From Shinella sp032095155 (GTDB lineage: Bacteria; Pseudomonadota; Alphaproteobacteria; Rhizobiales; Rhizobiaceae): a stretch of 64,000 nucleotides of DNA. Shown one piece after another: positions 52,715 to 64,000 of this stretch (positions within the stretch are counted from its first letter, which is position 1; each line of letters begins with the position of its first letter). Where the stretch lies: assembly GCF_049199905.1 (NCBI RefSeq), contig NZ_JBLZPK010000007.1, positions 1-64,000 on the forward strand, written 5' to 3'. The notes under the pieces were generated by a model. That model was not told the origin of the DNA and ran no database searches. It saw nothing but the letters and a program-made list of their open reading frames with translations. The translations under genes and the position numbers were made by a program.

Positions 52715-55328
52715 TCACGATCCTCTGCGGTACGACGATGATCTTCTTGGGACGCTGGCCGGCGAGCACGGCCTGGACGGGCTCGAGAGCGAGCACGGCC
52801 GCTTCGACTGCACTCTGGTCCGCATCGCGGGCGATTGTCAAATCCGCACGCTTCTTGCCGTTGATCTGCACCGGCAGGGTGATTTCGTTTTCCGCGACCA
52901 GTCGGTCTTCATAAGCCGGCCACGCAGCGGTTGCGACGAGACCCTCGCCGCCGATCTCACGCCAGGCTTCTTCTGAAAGATGCGGCGTCATCGGGGCAAC
53001 GATGCGGATCAGGATGCCGACGGCTTCGCGCAGCGCCGAGACCAGATCGGCCGAAGCGGTGCCCGCGGCGGCATTGGTCAGCGGTGCGGCCAGCGCATTG
53101 ACGAACTCATAGATGCGCGCGACGGCCTTGTTGAAGGCGAGCTTGTCATAGTCGGCCTGAACGGCCTTCAGCGTCTTGTGCGCGATTTGCGAGACAGCCA
53201 GCGCTTCGCCATCCGTACCCGGTCGGCTTTCGGCGCCCTTCAGCGCGGGGGCAGCCTCAGAGATGAGGCGCCAGACGCGCTGGACGAAACGGTGCGCGCC
53301 TTCGACGCCGGCTTCCGACCAGATGACGTCACGGTCCGGCGGGGAGTCGGAGAGAACGAAGAAGCGGGCGGTATCGGCGCCGTAGGAGGCGATGATATCG
53401 TCGGGATCGACGACGTTCTTTTTCGATTTCGACATTTTCTCGATGGAGCCGATGGCGATGTCTTCGCCGGATTCGAGATGCAGCGCGCGGCGCTTTCCAT
53501 CGATCTCTTCGATGCGGATCTCGGCCGGCGTGACCCATTCCCGCTTGCCATCGATTGCGCGGCTATAGGTTTCGTGCACGACCATGCCCTGCGTGAAGAG
53601 GCCCTTGAAGGGCTCCTTCAGGTCGAGATGGCCGGCGACCTGCATGGCGCGGGTGAAGAAGCGCGAATAGAGCAGATGCAGGATCGCGTGCTCGATGCCG
53701 CCGATATATTGGTCGACGGGCAGCCAGGCATTGGCCGCGGCCGGATCCGTCGGGTTGTTTTCCCACGGCGCGGTGAAGCGGGCGAAATACCAGGACGAAT
53801 CGACGAAGGTGTCCATCGTGTCCGTCTCGCGGCGGGCATCCTTGCCGCATTGCGGGCAGGCGACGTGGCGCCAGGTGGGGTGGCGGTCGAGCGGGTTGCC
53901 CGGCTTGTCGAAAGTGACGTCGTCGGGCAGCTGCACCGGCAGATCGGCCTTCGGCACGGGCACCACACCGCAAGCCTCGCAATGGATGACCGGGATCGGG
54001 CAGCCCCAATAGCGCTGGCGCGAAATACCCCAGTCGCGCAGGCGGAAGTTCACCTTGCGCTCGCCGACCGGCGCGTTGCCGAGCGTGGCGGCGGTCAGGC
54101 GCTTGGCGACCTCTTCGAAGGCTTCCTCGGTGCTCAGGCCGTCGAGGAAGCGCGAATTGATCATCACGCCTTCGCCGACATAGGCTTCGTCGCCGATGGC
54201 GAAAGTGGCGGCGTCGCCGTCCTTCGGCATGACGACGGGCACGACGGCCAGGTCGTATTTGCGGGCGAAGTCGAGGTCGCGCTGGTCGCCGGAGGGGCAG
54301 CCGAAGATGGCGCCCGTGCCGTAGTCCATCAGCACGAAGTTCGCGATATAGACCGGCAGTTCCCAGCTGGGATCGAAGGGATGGCGCACACGGATGCCCG
54401 TGTCCATGCCCTTCTTCTCGGCGGTCTCAAGCGCGGCGAGCGACGTGCCGGCGCGGCGGCATTCCTCGCAGAAGGCCATGATGTCAGGGTTCGTGGCGGA
54501 CACTTCCCTGGCCAGCGGATGATCGGCCGAAATCGCCAGGAACGAGGCGCCGAACATCGTGTCGGGACGCGTCGTATAGACGGTGACGTCCTTCTCGGTG
54601 GTCTGGGCGCCGTCAGCGATTTCCCAGCGCACCAGCATGCCTTCGGAACGGCCGATCCAGTTCTTCTGCATCAGCCGGACCTTCTCCGGCCACTGGTCGA
54701 GGGTCTCCAGCGAATCGAGCAAATCCTGGCTGAAATCGGTGATGCGGAAGAACCACTGGGTCAGCTCGCGCTGCTCGACGAGCGCACCGGAGCGCCAGCC
54801 GCGGCCGTCGATGACCTGCTCGTTGGCGAGAACCGTGTGATCGACCGGATCCCAGTTGACCTTGGATTGCTTGCGGTAAACCAGGCCCTTTTCCAGGAAG
54901 TCCAGGAACAGGTGTTGCTGGCGCTGATAATATTCGACGTCGCAGGTGGCGAATTCGCGCGACCAGTCGAGCGACAGGCCCATCGACTTCAGCTGCTTGC
55001 GCATCGTCGCGATGTTTTCATAGGTCCAGCCCTTGGGGTGGACCTTGTTCTGCATGGCGGCGTTTTCGGCGGGCATGCCGAAGGCGTCCCAGCCCATCGG
55101 GTGCAGCACGTTATAACCGCGCGCGCGCTTGTAGCGGGCGACGACGTCACCCATGGCGTAATTGCGCACATGGCCCATATGGATGCGGCCCGACGGATAG
55201 GGGAACATCTCTAGGACGTAATACTTTTCGCGCGGGTCGTCGTTGTCGGTCAGGAAGACGTTCTCGTCGTTCCATTTTGCCTGCCAGCGGGGCTCGGCAT
55301 CGCGCGGATTGTAACGTTCGGTGGCCAT
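52701..55328 (-). CDS. leuS: Leucyl-tRNA synthetase
   Basis: 875 residues from the ATG at 55328 (MATERYNPRDAEPRW). HIGH-type motif PYPSGRIHMGHVRNYAMG, KMSKS motif in IEKMSKSKKNVVDPDD, and the CP1 editing region (VTVYTTRPDTMFGASFLAIS) are intact. A four-cysteine zinc element is visible in CEACGVVPVP and ACPQCGKDAR. First gene of leuS-lptE-holA. Confidence 0.98.
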   Translation of the reverse strand: MATERYNPRDAEPRWQAKWNDENVFLTDNDDPREKYYVLEMFPYPSGRIHMGHVRNYAMGDVVARYKRARGYNVLHPMGWDAFGMPAENAAMQNKVHPKGWTYENIATMRKQLKSMGLSLDWSREFATCDVEYYQRQQHLFLDFLEKGLVYRKQSKVNWDPVDHTVLANEQVIDGRGWRSGALVEQRELTQWFFRITDFSQDLLDSLETLDQWPEKVRLMQKNWIGRSEGMLVRWEIADGAQTTEKDVTVYTTRPDTMFGASFLAISADHPLAREVSATNPDIMAFCEECRRAGTSLAALETAEKKGMDTGIRVRHPFDPSWELPVYIANFVLMDYGTGAIFGCPSGDQRDLDFARKYDLAVVPVVMPKDGDAATFAIGDEAYVGEGVMINSRFLDGLSTEEAFEEVAKRLTAATLGNAPVGERKVNFRLRDWGISRQRYWGCPIPVIHCEACGVVPVPKADLPVQLPDDVTFDKPGNPLDRHPTWRHVACPQCGKDARRETDTMDTFVDSSWYFARFTAPWENNPTDPAAANAWLPVDQYIGGIEHAILHLLYSRFFTRAMQVAGHLDLKEPFKGLFTQGMVVHETYSRAIDGKREWVTPAEIRIEEIDGKRRALHLESGEDIAIGSIEKMSKSKKNVVDPDDIIASYGADTARFFVLSDSPPDRDVIWSEAGVEGAHRFVQRVWRLISEAAPALKGAESRPGTDGEALAVSQIAHKTLKAVQADYDKLAFNKAVARIYEFVNALAAPLTNAAAGTASADLVSALREAVGILIRIVAPMTPHLSEEAWREIGGEGLVATAAWPAYEDRLVAENEITLPVQINGKKRADLTIARDADQSAVEAAVLALEPVQAVLAGQRPKKIIVVPQRIVNVVV

Positions 55329-55515
55329 GTCTTTGATGTTCCGGAAGTCTTTTGGGAGTTTTGGCGAGCGGTTCGCCCATGCGAATATAGTGGCGAGACC
55401 TTCATCATGAAACCGCCGAAGCGTCAAGTTTTCCGGCCTCGGGCCGGCTTGTCGCGCTTGGCAAGCGGCGTCGTTTTCGCTAGGTCCTGACCCTCGATAC
55501 CAGAGGAGAGTGACG

Positions 55516-56175
55516 ATGGAGCTTCAGGACCGCCTCGCAGAGGTTCAGGGCCGGATGAAGAAGGCGGCGGCGGAAGCCGGCCGCAAGCCGGATGCGGTCA
55601 CGCTTGTCGCGGTGTCGAAGACGTTCGATGCCGATTCCATCCGCCCGGCCATCGCCGCCGGCCAGCGGGTTTTTGGCGAAAATCGCGTGCAGGAAGCGCA
55701 GGGCAAGTGGCCTGAACTGCGCGCCGAGACCGACAGCATCGAGCTGCACCTGATCGGCCCGCTGCAATCCAACAAGACGGCCGAGGCCGTGGCGCTGTTC
55801 GATGTCATCGAGACGGTCGACCGCGAGAAGATCGCCCGCAGCATCGCCGACGAAATGAAGCGGCAGGGCCGCAGCCTGCGGCTCTATGTCCAGGTCAATA
55901 CCGGCCTCGAGCCGCAGAAGGCGGGCATCGCACCTGACGATACGGTCGCTTTTGTCACTTTCTGCCGCGAGGAGCTCGGCCTGTCGATCGAGGGGCTGAT
56001 GTGCATTCCGCCAGCAGAGGAAAATCCCGGTCCGCATTTCGCGTTGCTGGCCAAGCTCGCCGAGCGCTGCGCTCTCGAAAAGCTCTCCATGGGCATGTCG
56101 GGCGACTACGACGTTGCCATCGGTTTTGGCGCGACCTCGGTGCGCGTCGGGTCAGCGATCTTCGGAACGCGCTGA
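55516..56175 (+). CDS. Pyridoxal phosphate homeostasis protein (YggS/PLPBP family)
   Basis: 219 residues from the ATG at 55516; AGAGGAGA lies six bases upstream (55502-55509). PLP lysine in VTLVAVSKTFDAD, then GENRVQEAQGKW, HLIGPLQSNK and SMGMSGDYDVAIGFGATSVR, the fold-III family set. It buffers PLP and amino-acid metabolism and has no known catalysis. It is divergent from leuS. Confidence 0.95.
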   Translation: MELQDRLAEVQGRMKKAAAEAGRKPDAVTLVAVSKTFDADSIRPAIAAGQRVFGENRVQEAQGKWPELRAETDSIELHLIGPLQSNKTAEAVALFDVIETVDREKIARSIADEMKRQGRSLRLYVQVNTGLEPQKAGIAPDDTVAFVTFCREELGLSIEGLMCIPPAEENPGPHFALLAKLAERCALEKLSMGMSGDYDVAIGFGATSVRVGSAIFGTR

Positions 56176-56179
56176 CGTC

Positions 56180-56196
56180 GGGAACGCGCCGTTCCC
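56180..56196 (+). terminator. Hairpin after the PLPBP gene
   Basis: GGGAAC and GTTCCC with a five-base loop, five bases after the stop, followed only by AGTTTG. A weak terminator at most. Confidence 0.4.
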
Positions 56197-56326
56197 AGTT
56201 TGACGAACGGCAAGAAACGGGCCGGCCTTTTGAGGCTTTGGTCTGGCTTTGCGGATTGCCTGCCCTCTCCTATTCTTCCTGCCGAGGAACCGGCCGTTAA
56301 TCGGCTGCGCATGGCGGGAGGAAGCG

Positions 56327-58051
56327 ATGCAAAAAACCTATGCCGAGATTTATCGGGCGTGGAAGGACGATCACCAGACGCATTGGCGTGAGGCCGCGCG
56401 GGCGATCGACTGGTTCACGGAGCCGACGGACATCTTCGATGCTGCCCAGGGCGTCTATGGCCGCTGGTTTCCCGATGCGCGCGGCAATACCTGCCACAAC
56501 TGCGTCGACCGCCATGTAGCGGCGGGCCGCGGCGATGTCGCGGCGCTGATCTACGACAGCCCGGTGACCGGCCGGAAGGCCCTCTTCACCTATGCCGAGC
56601 TGCTGGAGCGCGTAAACGCCATGGCGGCGGTGCTGGTCGATCAGGGCGTGGAACAGGGCGACCGGGTCATCCTCTACATGCCGATGATCCCCGAGGCGAT
56701 TTTCGCCATGCTGGCCTGTGCGCGCATCGGCGCGATCCATTCCGTGGTGTTTGGTGGTTTTGCTGCAAGCGAGCTTGCCGCGCGCATCGACGATTCGACG
56801 GCCAAGCTTGTCGTGACGGCGAGCTGCGGCATCGAGCCGAACCGCCTCGTCGCCTACAAGCCGTTGCTCGATGCCGCCATCGACCTGGCCCGCCACAAGC
56901 CGGATCGTTGTCTCGTGCTGCAGCGGCCGGAGCTTGCCGCGACGCTGCAGGATGACCGGGATATCGATCTGGGTGCGGCGCTAGACGCGGCCCGTTGGCG
57001 CACCGTCACCTGCGCATCGCTGGCGGCGACCGATCCGCTCTACATCCTCTACACATCAGGCACGACGGGCCAGCCGAAGGGTGTCATCCGCGACAATGGC
57101 GGCCATATGGTCGCGCTCGCCTGGACCATGCGGGCGCTCTACGGCGTGAAACCCGGTGAGGTCTATTGGGCGGCGTCGGATATCGGCTGGGTCGTCGGCC
57201 ATTCCTACATCGTCTATGCGCCGCTGCTGAACGGCAGCACGACGGTGCTCTATGAGGGCAAGCCGATCGGCACGCCGGATGCCGGCGCCTTCTGGCGGGT
57301 GGTGGAGGAGTACAAGGTCTCCGTGCTCTTCACGGCGCCGACGGCCTTCCGCGCCATTCGCAAGGAGGATCCCGAAGGAGTGCTTGTGAAGCACTACGAT
57401 CTCTCCAGTCTGCGGGCGCTGTTCTTGGCCGGCGAGCGGGCCGACCCCGATACGCTGCGCTGGGCCGAAGCCGTGCTCGGCGTTCCCGTCATCGATCACT
57501 GGTGGCAGACGGAGACCGGATGGGCGATCGTCGGCAATCCGCTCGGCCTCGATGTGCTGCCCGTGAAACACGGTTCGCCCACCGTGCCCATGCCGGGCTA
57601 CGATCTCCATGTGCTCGACGATGCGGGCCATGAGGTGCCGGCCGGTACGCTTGGCAATATCGCCATCAAGCTCCCCCTCCCTCCGGGCTGCCTGCCGAGC
57701 TTCTGGAATGCCGACGAACGGTTTCGCACCGCCTGCCTCTCGGAATTCCCCGGCTATTACAAGACAGCGGATGCCGGTTACGTAGACAATGACGGCTATG
57801 TCTTCATCATGTCGCGCACCGACGACATCATCAATGTCGCCGGCCACCGCCTTTCGACGGGCGCGATGGAAGAGGTCTGCGCCGGTCATCCCGACGTCGC
57901 CGAATGCGCCGTCATCGGCGTTGCCGATAGCATCAAGGGCCAGGTGCCGGCCGGATTTCTCGTGCTGAAGAGCAATGTTTCACGTGAATCATCGCTCGTG
58001 GAGGCGGAGGTGGTGGGCCTCGTGCGCGAAAAGATCGGCCCCGTCGCCGCC
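56327..58051 (+). CDS. prpE: Propionyl-CoA synthetase-like acyl-CoA ligase (C-terminus in gap)
   Basis: 575 residues visible from the ATG at 56327 (MQKTYAEIYRAWKDD), with GGGAGGAAG upstream. NTCHNCVDRHVAAGRGD and IDWFTEP near the start resemble PrpE more than Acs. Adenylation motifs: YTSGTTGQPKGV, YWAASDIGWVVGHSYIVYAP and DHWWQTETGWAI. The catalytic lysine near the C-terminus would be in the N run, where about 60 residues are missing. A parS-like site is embedded at codons for NVSRES. It activates propionate or acetate. Confidence 0.85.
57976..57991. promoter_or_regulatory. parS: parS-like site 5 (inside the acyl-CoA synthetase gene)
   Basis: TGTTTCACGTGAATCA, one base off consensus and identical to site 1, coding for part of NVSRES, 7 kb past parB. 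Confidence 0.83.
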
Positions 58052-58330
58052 NNNNNNNNNNNNNNNNNNNNNNNNNNNNNNNNNNNNNNNNNNNNNNNNN
58101 NNNNNNNNNNNNNNNNNNNNNNNNNNNNNNNNNNNNNNNNNNNNNNNNNNNNNNNNNNNNNNNNNNNNNNNNNNNNNNNNNNNNNNNNNNNNNNNNNNNN
58201 NNNNNNNNNNNNNNNNNNNNNNNNNNNNNNNNNNNNNNNNNNNNNNNNNNNNNNNNNNNNNNNNNNNNNNNNNNNNNNNNNNNNNNNNNNNNNNNNNNNN
58301 NNNNNNNNNNNNNNNNNNNNNNNNNNNNNN
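58052..58330. other. Assembly gap (279 N)
   Basis: Unknown bases covering the 3' end of the acyl-CoA synthetase gene; about 180 are needed to complete it. Confidence 1.
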
Positions 58331-58352
58331 CCGGCCGCTTTTGGCGACCGGT
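58331..58352. terminator. Probable hairpin between the acyl-CoA synthetase and trcR
   Basis: CCGGCCGC, a TTTTG loop and GCGACCGG form an imperfect stem directly after the gap, between convergent genes. One flank is hidden by N. Confidence 0.4.
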
Positions 58353-58379
58353 CTTGTCATTCCGTGATGGCGAAATCGC

Positions 58380-59078
58380 TTAGAAGCGGTCGTCTTCGTC
58401 CTCGTCCGGGGTGGAGGACTTGAGCGACTTGAGCTTGGCGAAGACGGCGTCGGCGTCGATTTCCTTTTCCTCTTCACGGTCGCTGTAGGGCAGCTTTTCC
58501 GTTTCCTGGGCGGATTCGAGCGTGGCGCCGAGTTCGGCGGCCGTCGGCAGCGGGCGGCCCTTTGAAGCGCGTTCGACTTCGAGGTCGAGATCGATCTGCG
58601 AGCACAGGCCGAGCGTAACCGGATCCATCGGCGTCAGGTTCGTCGAGTTCCAGTGGGTGCGGTCGCGGATCTGCTCGATCGTCGACTTGGTGGTGCCGAC
58701 GAGACGCGAGATCTGCGCATCCTTCAGTTCCGGATGGTTGCGCACGAGCCAGAGAATGGCGTTCGGACGATCCTGGCGCTTGGAGACCGGCGTGTAGCGC
58801 GGGCCCTTGCGCTTGGATTCGGGAACGCGAACCTTCGGCTCGGAAAGCTTCAGCTTGTGGTTCGGGTTGCCTTCCGCACGCGCGATTTCTTCGCGCGACA
58901 GCTGACCGGTCGAGATCGGGTCGAGGCCCTTGATCCCCTGGGCTGATTCGCCATCGGCGATCGCCTTCACTTCAAGCGGATGCAATTTGCAGAAAGTCGC
59001 GATCTGTTCGAACGACAGCGCCGTGTTGTCGACCAGCCAGACCGCGGTCGCCTTTGGCATGAGGAGCTGCTGAGCCAT
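58380..59078 (-). CDS. trcR: TrcR cell-cycle transcriptional regulator (DUF1013)
   Basis: 232 residues. AVWLVDNTALSFEQIATFC and HPLEVKAIADGE start the family, followed by AILWLVRNHPELKDAQISRL and GTTKSTIEQIRDRTHWNS, an HTH-like segment. The C-terminal 40 residues are acidic. DUF1013 proteins are confined to alphaproteobacteria and are annotated as the cell-cycle regulator TrcR; targets are not read from sequence. It is divergent from acs with 236 bases between them. Confidence 0.9.
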   Translation of the reverse strand: MAQQLLMPKATAVWLVDNTALSFEQIATFCKLHPLEVKAIADGESAQGIKGLDPISTGQLSREEIARAEGNPNHKLKLSEPKVRVPESKRKGPRYTPVSKRQDRPNAILWLVRNHPELKDAQISRLVGTTKSTIEQIRDRTHWNSTNLTPMDPVTLGLCSQIDLDLEVERASKGRPLPTAAELGATLESAQETEKLPYSDREEEKEIDADAVFAKLKSLKSSTPDEDEDDRF

Positions 59079-59196
59079 GCATATAGTCCTTCTGTGCGTC
59101 CGCGCCGGTGTCGCGGGTCGTCTGGTAGTTAACCACTATGTTCCGGGAATTGCGCCCTCTATACCCTCACTGTCGCAGAAATGCAATTCTTCAAGA

Positions 59197-59213
59197 GACA
59201 AATGACCTTTGTC
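59197..59213. promoter_or_regulatory. Inverted repeat upstream of acs
   Basis: GACAAA and TTTGTC separated by five bases, about 100 bases before the acs start. A possible operator; no regulator can be assigned. Confidence 0.35.
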
Positions 59214-59314
59214 TAATTGCCGTAATGCTTTGACCTGATATGAATGCGCCCAGGAGTGGCGGGACCGGAGGAGAACACGGTTTCCCGCGCATGCGCAGTC
59301 ACAGGGAGGCCTCC

Positions 59315-61270
<1,956 letters not shown>

Positions 61271-61303
61271 ACGGTTCGATTACGGAACGACAAAGCGAAA
61301 CGG

Positions 61304-61667
61304 NNNNNNNNNNNNNNNNNNNNNNNNNNNNNNNNNNNNNNNNNNNNNNNNNNNNNNNNNNNNNNNNNNNNNNNNNNNNNNNNNNNNNNNNNNNNNNNNN
61401 NNNNNNNNNNNNNNNNNNNNNNNNNNNNNNNNNNNNNNNNNNNNNNNNNNNNNNNNNNNNNNNNNNNNNNNNNNNNNNNNNNNNNNNNNNNNNNNNNNNN
61501 NNNNNNNNNNNNNNNNNNNNNNNNNNNNNNNNNNNNNNNNNNNNNNNNNNNNNNNNNNNNNNNNNNNNNNNNNNNNNNNNNNNNNNNNNNNNNNNNNNNN
61601 NNNNNNNNNNNNNNNNNNNNNNNNNNNNNNNNNNNNNNNNNNNNNNNNNNNNNNNNNNNNNNNNNNN
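61304..61667. other. Assembly gap (364 N)
   Basis: Hides the 3' part of the DUF1674 gene and possibly one more small gene. The 33 bases between acs and the gap (61271-61303) show no recognisable feature. Confidence 1.
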
Positions 61668-61789
61668 TCCTCGGGGCGCTCGACGGGTTGGGCGGCCTTG
61701 CGGCGCTCCTCGGCTTCCTGCAAGGCGCGTAGGGCTGCGGGCGGAAGCACTTTTCGGCCATCGGAATGATTGTCGTTGTCGCTGTCCAT
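61668..61789 (-). CDS. DUF1674 / SdhAF4-like protein (C-terminus in gap)
   Basis: About 40 residues visible from the ATG at 61789 (MDSDNDNHSDGRKVLPP); an ATG four codons earlier is an alternative. LPPAALRALQEAEERRK matches the N-terminal half of the DUF1674 family, related to the mitochondrial succinate dehydrogenase assembly factor SDHAF4. The conserved C-terminal block that would confirm it is in the N run. Members are about 60-75 residues, so some 25-35 residues are missing. Confidence 0.65.
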
Positions 61790-61872
61790 GAAAATCGGCA
61801 TCCTTCCGGGATATTGAAGAAGTGCGGGTGGTTTCCCATCATATAGGAGCGTGACGACGCTGTGGAAAGCGC

Positions 61873-61888
61873 TGATTCACGTGAAACA
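61873..61888. promoter_or_regulatory. parS: parS-like site 6 (upstream of htpX)
   Basis: TGATTCACGTGAAACA, one base off consensus and identical to site 2, in the divergent DUF1674-htpX region. Confidence 0.87.
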
Positions 61889-61948
61889 TGTCCTTGACAA
61901 CAAGGATCGATAGAGGGGCCGATGGGGCCTGACAGGAGCCGAAAACGC

Positions 61949-62914
61949 ATGAACATCGTTCGCACAGCCATGCTGCTCGCCGTCATGACGGCGCTTTTCA
62001 TGGGCGTGGGCCTGCTCATCGGCGGCAAGGGCGGCATGATGATCGCACTCGTCGTCGCGATCGGCATGAACGTCTTCTCCTATTGGAATTCCGACCGGAT
62101 GGTGCTGTCCATGTATGGCGCCAAGGAGGTCGATGAGCGCACGGCACCCGAATATTACGGTATCGTACGCGATCTTGCGGCCCGTGCAGGCCTGCCCATG
62201 CCGCGTGTCTTCGTTATGAACAGCGACCAGCCCAACGCCTTCGCGACCGGCCGCAACCCGGAAAATTCCGCCGTGGCCGCCTCCACTGGCCTGCTGAAAG
62301 CGCTCTCCTACGAAGAGGTGGCGGGCGTTATGGCCCATGAACTGGCGCATATCCAGAACCGTGACACGCTGACCATGACGCTGACGGCGACGCTTGCCGG
62401 TGCGATTTCCATGCTCGCCAACTTCGCCATGTTCTTCGGCGGCAGCAACAACCGCGAGAACAACAATCCGCTCGGCTTCGTCGGTGTGCTGATTGCGATG
62501 ATCGTCGCGCCCTTCGCCGCCATGCTGGTGCAGATGGCGATCAGCCGCACGCGCGAATATTCCGCCGATAAGCGAGGCGCGGAGATTTGCGGCAACCCGC
62601 TGTGGCTGGCGTCAGCTCTCGGCAAGATCGCGGTCGCGGCCGGTCGCGTTCCCAACAATGATGCCGAGCGCAATCCTGCAACGGCGCATATGTTCATCAT
62701 CAACCCGCTTTCGGGCGAACGCATGGACAATCTGTTTTCGACCCATCCGAACACCGAGAACCGCATCGCGGCGCTTCAGGAAATGGCCCGCACCATGCAG
62801 GCCCGCTCGACGGAGCCGGTCCGGGCTGATACTGCCTCACGCAAATCGCGCTCCGTACCGACGACGGGCTGGGGACGCGGTAGTTCCGAACCGCCCAAAG
62901 GTCCCTGGTCTTGA
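61949..62914 (+). CDS. htpX: Membrane zinc protease HtpX
   Basis: 321 residues from the ATG at 61949 (MNIVRTAMLLAVMTAL); CAGGAG lies 11 bases upstream. Two N-terminal membrane helices, the zinc motif AHELAHIQNRDT, further helices, and a third-ligand region REYSADKRGAEICGNP. It degrades damaged inner-membrane proteins. The stop overlaps the rsmB start. Confidence 0.95.
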   Translation: MNIVRTAMLLAVMTALFMGVGLLIGGKGGMMIALVVAIGMNVFSYWNSDRMVLSMYGAKEVDERTAPEYYGIVRDLAARAGLPMPRVFVMNSDQPNAFATGRNPENSAVAASTGLLKALSYEEVAGVMAHELAHIQNRDTLTMTLTATLAGAISMLANFAMFFGGSNNRENNNPLGFVGVLIAMIVAPFAAMLVQMAISRTREYSADKRGAEICGNPLWLASALGKIAVAAGRVPNNDAERNPATAHMFIINPLSGERMDNLFSTHPNTENRIAALQEMARTMQARSTEPVRADTASRKSRSVPTTGWGRGSSEPPKGPWS

Positions 62915-64000
62915 ACGACGACACGCGCAGAAACAAACCCTATCCGAAACGCCACGGCGGCCCCCGGCGGCCCGCGCCGGAAGCGGTGGCTGAAAGCCAG
63001 CCGGAAAAGCCGGGTCTTCGCGCCCGGCAGGCAGCGGCAAAAATTCTCGCGGCCGTGGTCGATCGCAGGACGTCGCTCGACGGCATGCTGGATCTGGAAA
63101 ACGGCAACCCCGCATATCGCCAGCTGAACGATGCCGACCGGGCGCTGGTGCGCGCCATCCTCAACACGGCGCTGCGCCATCTCCCCCGCATCGAGGCCAT
63201 TCTCGATACGCTCGTTGGCACGCCGCTGCCGGATGGTGCCCGCGCGCTGCATCATGTCCTGACCGTTGCCGCCGCGCAGATCCTTTATCTCGACGTGCCG
63301 GACCACTCGGCCGTCGATCTCGCGGTGGAGCAGGCGCAGCTCGACCCGCGCAATCGCCGTTTCGCCAGCCTCACCAATGCGGTGCTACGCCGGTTGTCAC
63401 GCGAAAAGGCCACGCATCTCACCGCGACCCGGGCCATCCCGGTCATTCCCGACTGGTTCTATGACCGCCTCGCCGCCATCTACGGCCGGGAGCATACCGC
63501 CCGCATCGCCGAGGCGATGCTGGAGCCTTCCGCCATCGACCTGACGGTCAAGTCGGATGCCGAAGGCTGGGCCGCACGGCTCGGCGGTCTCGTCCTGCCG
63601 ACGGGATCCGTCCGCCTTCCCGCCGCCTCTGGCGCAATTCCGGCGCTCGAAGGGTTCGAGGACGGTCAATGGTGGGTGCAGGATGCGGCGGCGAGCCTGC
63701 CGGCAAGGCTGTTCGGCGATCTCACGGGCAGGCGCGTCGCCGATCTGTGTGCCGCACCGGGCGGCAAGACGGCGCAGCTGCTGCTCGCCGGCGCCGAAGT
63801 CGTGGCGCTCGATCAATCCGGCAATCGCCTGAAGCGGCTCATCGGCAATCTCGAGCGTCTCGGTCTTTCGGCGGCGACGCAGGAGATCAACATGGCGGAT
63901 TTTCGCACCGACGATCTCTTCGACGCCGTTCTGCTCGATGCGCCCTGCTCCTCGACCGGCACGATCCGCAAACATCCCGACGTGCTCTGGACCAAAGGCC
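62911..64000 (+). CDS. rsmB: 16S rRNA (cytosine967-C5)-methyltransferase RsmB (3' end outside window)
   Basis: About 363 codons visible, TTG start at 62911 overlapping the htpX stop (TTGA). No ATG or GTG suits better before the conserved N-terminus. A NusB-like RNA-binding domain (ARQAAAKILAAVVDRR, RALVRAILNTALRHL) is followed by the SAM domain: LCAAPGGKTAQLLLAGA and DAPCSSTGTIRKHPDV with the catalytic cysteine. It methylates C967 of 16S rRNA. A start a few codons later cannot be excluded. Confidence 0.92.
   Translation, partial: MNDDTRRNKPYPKRHGGPRRPAPEAVAESQPEKPGLRARQAAAKILAAVVDRRTSLDGMLDLENGNPAYRQLNDADRALVRAILNTALRHLPRIEAILDTLVGTPLPDGARALHHVLTVAAAQILYLDVPDHSAVDLAVEQAQLDPRNRRFASLTNAVLRRLSREKATHLTATRAIPVIPDWFYDRLAAIYGREHTARIAEAMLEPSAIDLTVKSDAEGWAARLGGLVLPTGSVRLPAASGAIPALEGFEDGQWWVQDAAASLPARLFGDLTGRRVADLCAAPGGKTAQLLLAGAEVVALDQSGNRLKRLIGNLERLGLSAATQEINMADFRTDDLFDAVLLDAPCSSTGTIRKHPDVLWTKG

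Noticed and set aside
52980..55214. Open frame of about 740 codons opposite leuS
   Set aside because: Antisense shadow of a clearly functional synthetase; no recognisable domain.
57975..58423. Frames running through the 279-N gap near the acyl-CoA synthetase
   Set aside because: Not supported by real bases beyond 58051.
61891..61930. Heat-shock (RpoH-type) promoter upstream of htpX
   Set aside because: CTTGAC is present near 61891, but no matching -10 element is found at 16-18 bases.

Overview
The window is a GC-rich, densely packed stretch of an alphaproteobacterial chromosome, almost certainly from a Rhizobiaceae member (Rhizobium/Agrobacterium/Ensifer/Shinella group; the genus cannot be fixed from sequence reading alone). 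The reasons are the trpF-trpB-trpA-accD-folC order, alphaproteobacterial AddAB, a DivL-type pseudo-histidine kinase, a TrcR (DUF1013) regulator, a RIME1-like rhizobial repeat, palindromic parS sites of the TGTTTCACGTGAAACA type, and the hemE/rho/mnmE/mnmG/rsmG/parAB block typical of the replication origin neighbourhood. Four runs of N (23311-23502, 31703-31736, 58052-58330, 61304-61667) show a draft scaffold; each cuts into genes.

Layout. 1-11.0 kb (+): end of divL, a tsaE-sugar kinase fusion, a murU-like nucleotidyltransferase, addB and addA, all nearly touching; then trxA with a terminator shared with the opposing genes. 11.5-16.5 kb (-): trpF, trpB, trpA, accD, folC. 16.6-19.6 kb: a PMP3 membrane peptide, a YgjP-type metalloprotease, a DUF2852 protein and an intracellular PHB depolymerase. 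19.7-30.7 kb: an accessory sugar-utilisation island (zinc dehydrogenase, ribose-type ABC transporter, FucU mutarotase, aldo/keto reductase, a two-winged-helix GntR-type regulator, a mannitol-dehydrogenase-family enzyme, an HpcH-type aldolase and an aldehyde dehydrogenase). It fits non-phosphorylative L-fucose (or similar 6-deoxy sugar) catabolism, but no lactonase or dehydratase is in the window. 30.9-37.1 kb: nitroreductase, a cut ada, gyrB, and an XRE-Smr-MltA-Tim44 operon.

37.2-55.3 kb is the origin-proximal core: fxsA, secB, dnaQ-coaE-aroE-maf, a PEP synthase/PPDK regulator, a 403-base intergenic region with DnaA-box-like and GANTC sites (candidate oriC), hemE, hemJ, rho, mnmE, mnmG, rsmG, parA, parB, then holA, lptE and leuS on the other strand. 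55.5-64 kb: a PLP homeostasis protein, two acyl-CoA synthetases flanking trcR, a DUF1674 fragment, htpX and the start of rsmB.

Six parS-like sites, each one base from the consensus palindrome, lie between 40.5 and 61.9 kb, with parAB in the middle. Together with the hemE-adjacent region they mark this as the segregation and initiation domain. No tRNA, rRNA, CRISPR array, transposase or prophage was recognised. Most of the window is conserved core. The least ordinary parts are the sugar island with its regulator and palindromic operators, the parS sites embedded in coding sequence, the tsaE-kinase fusion, and a MltA-family protein with no export signal.
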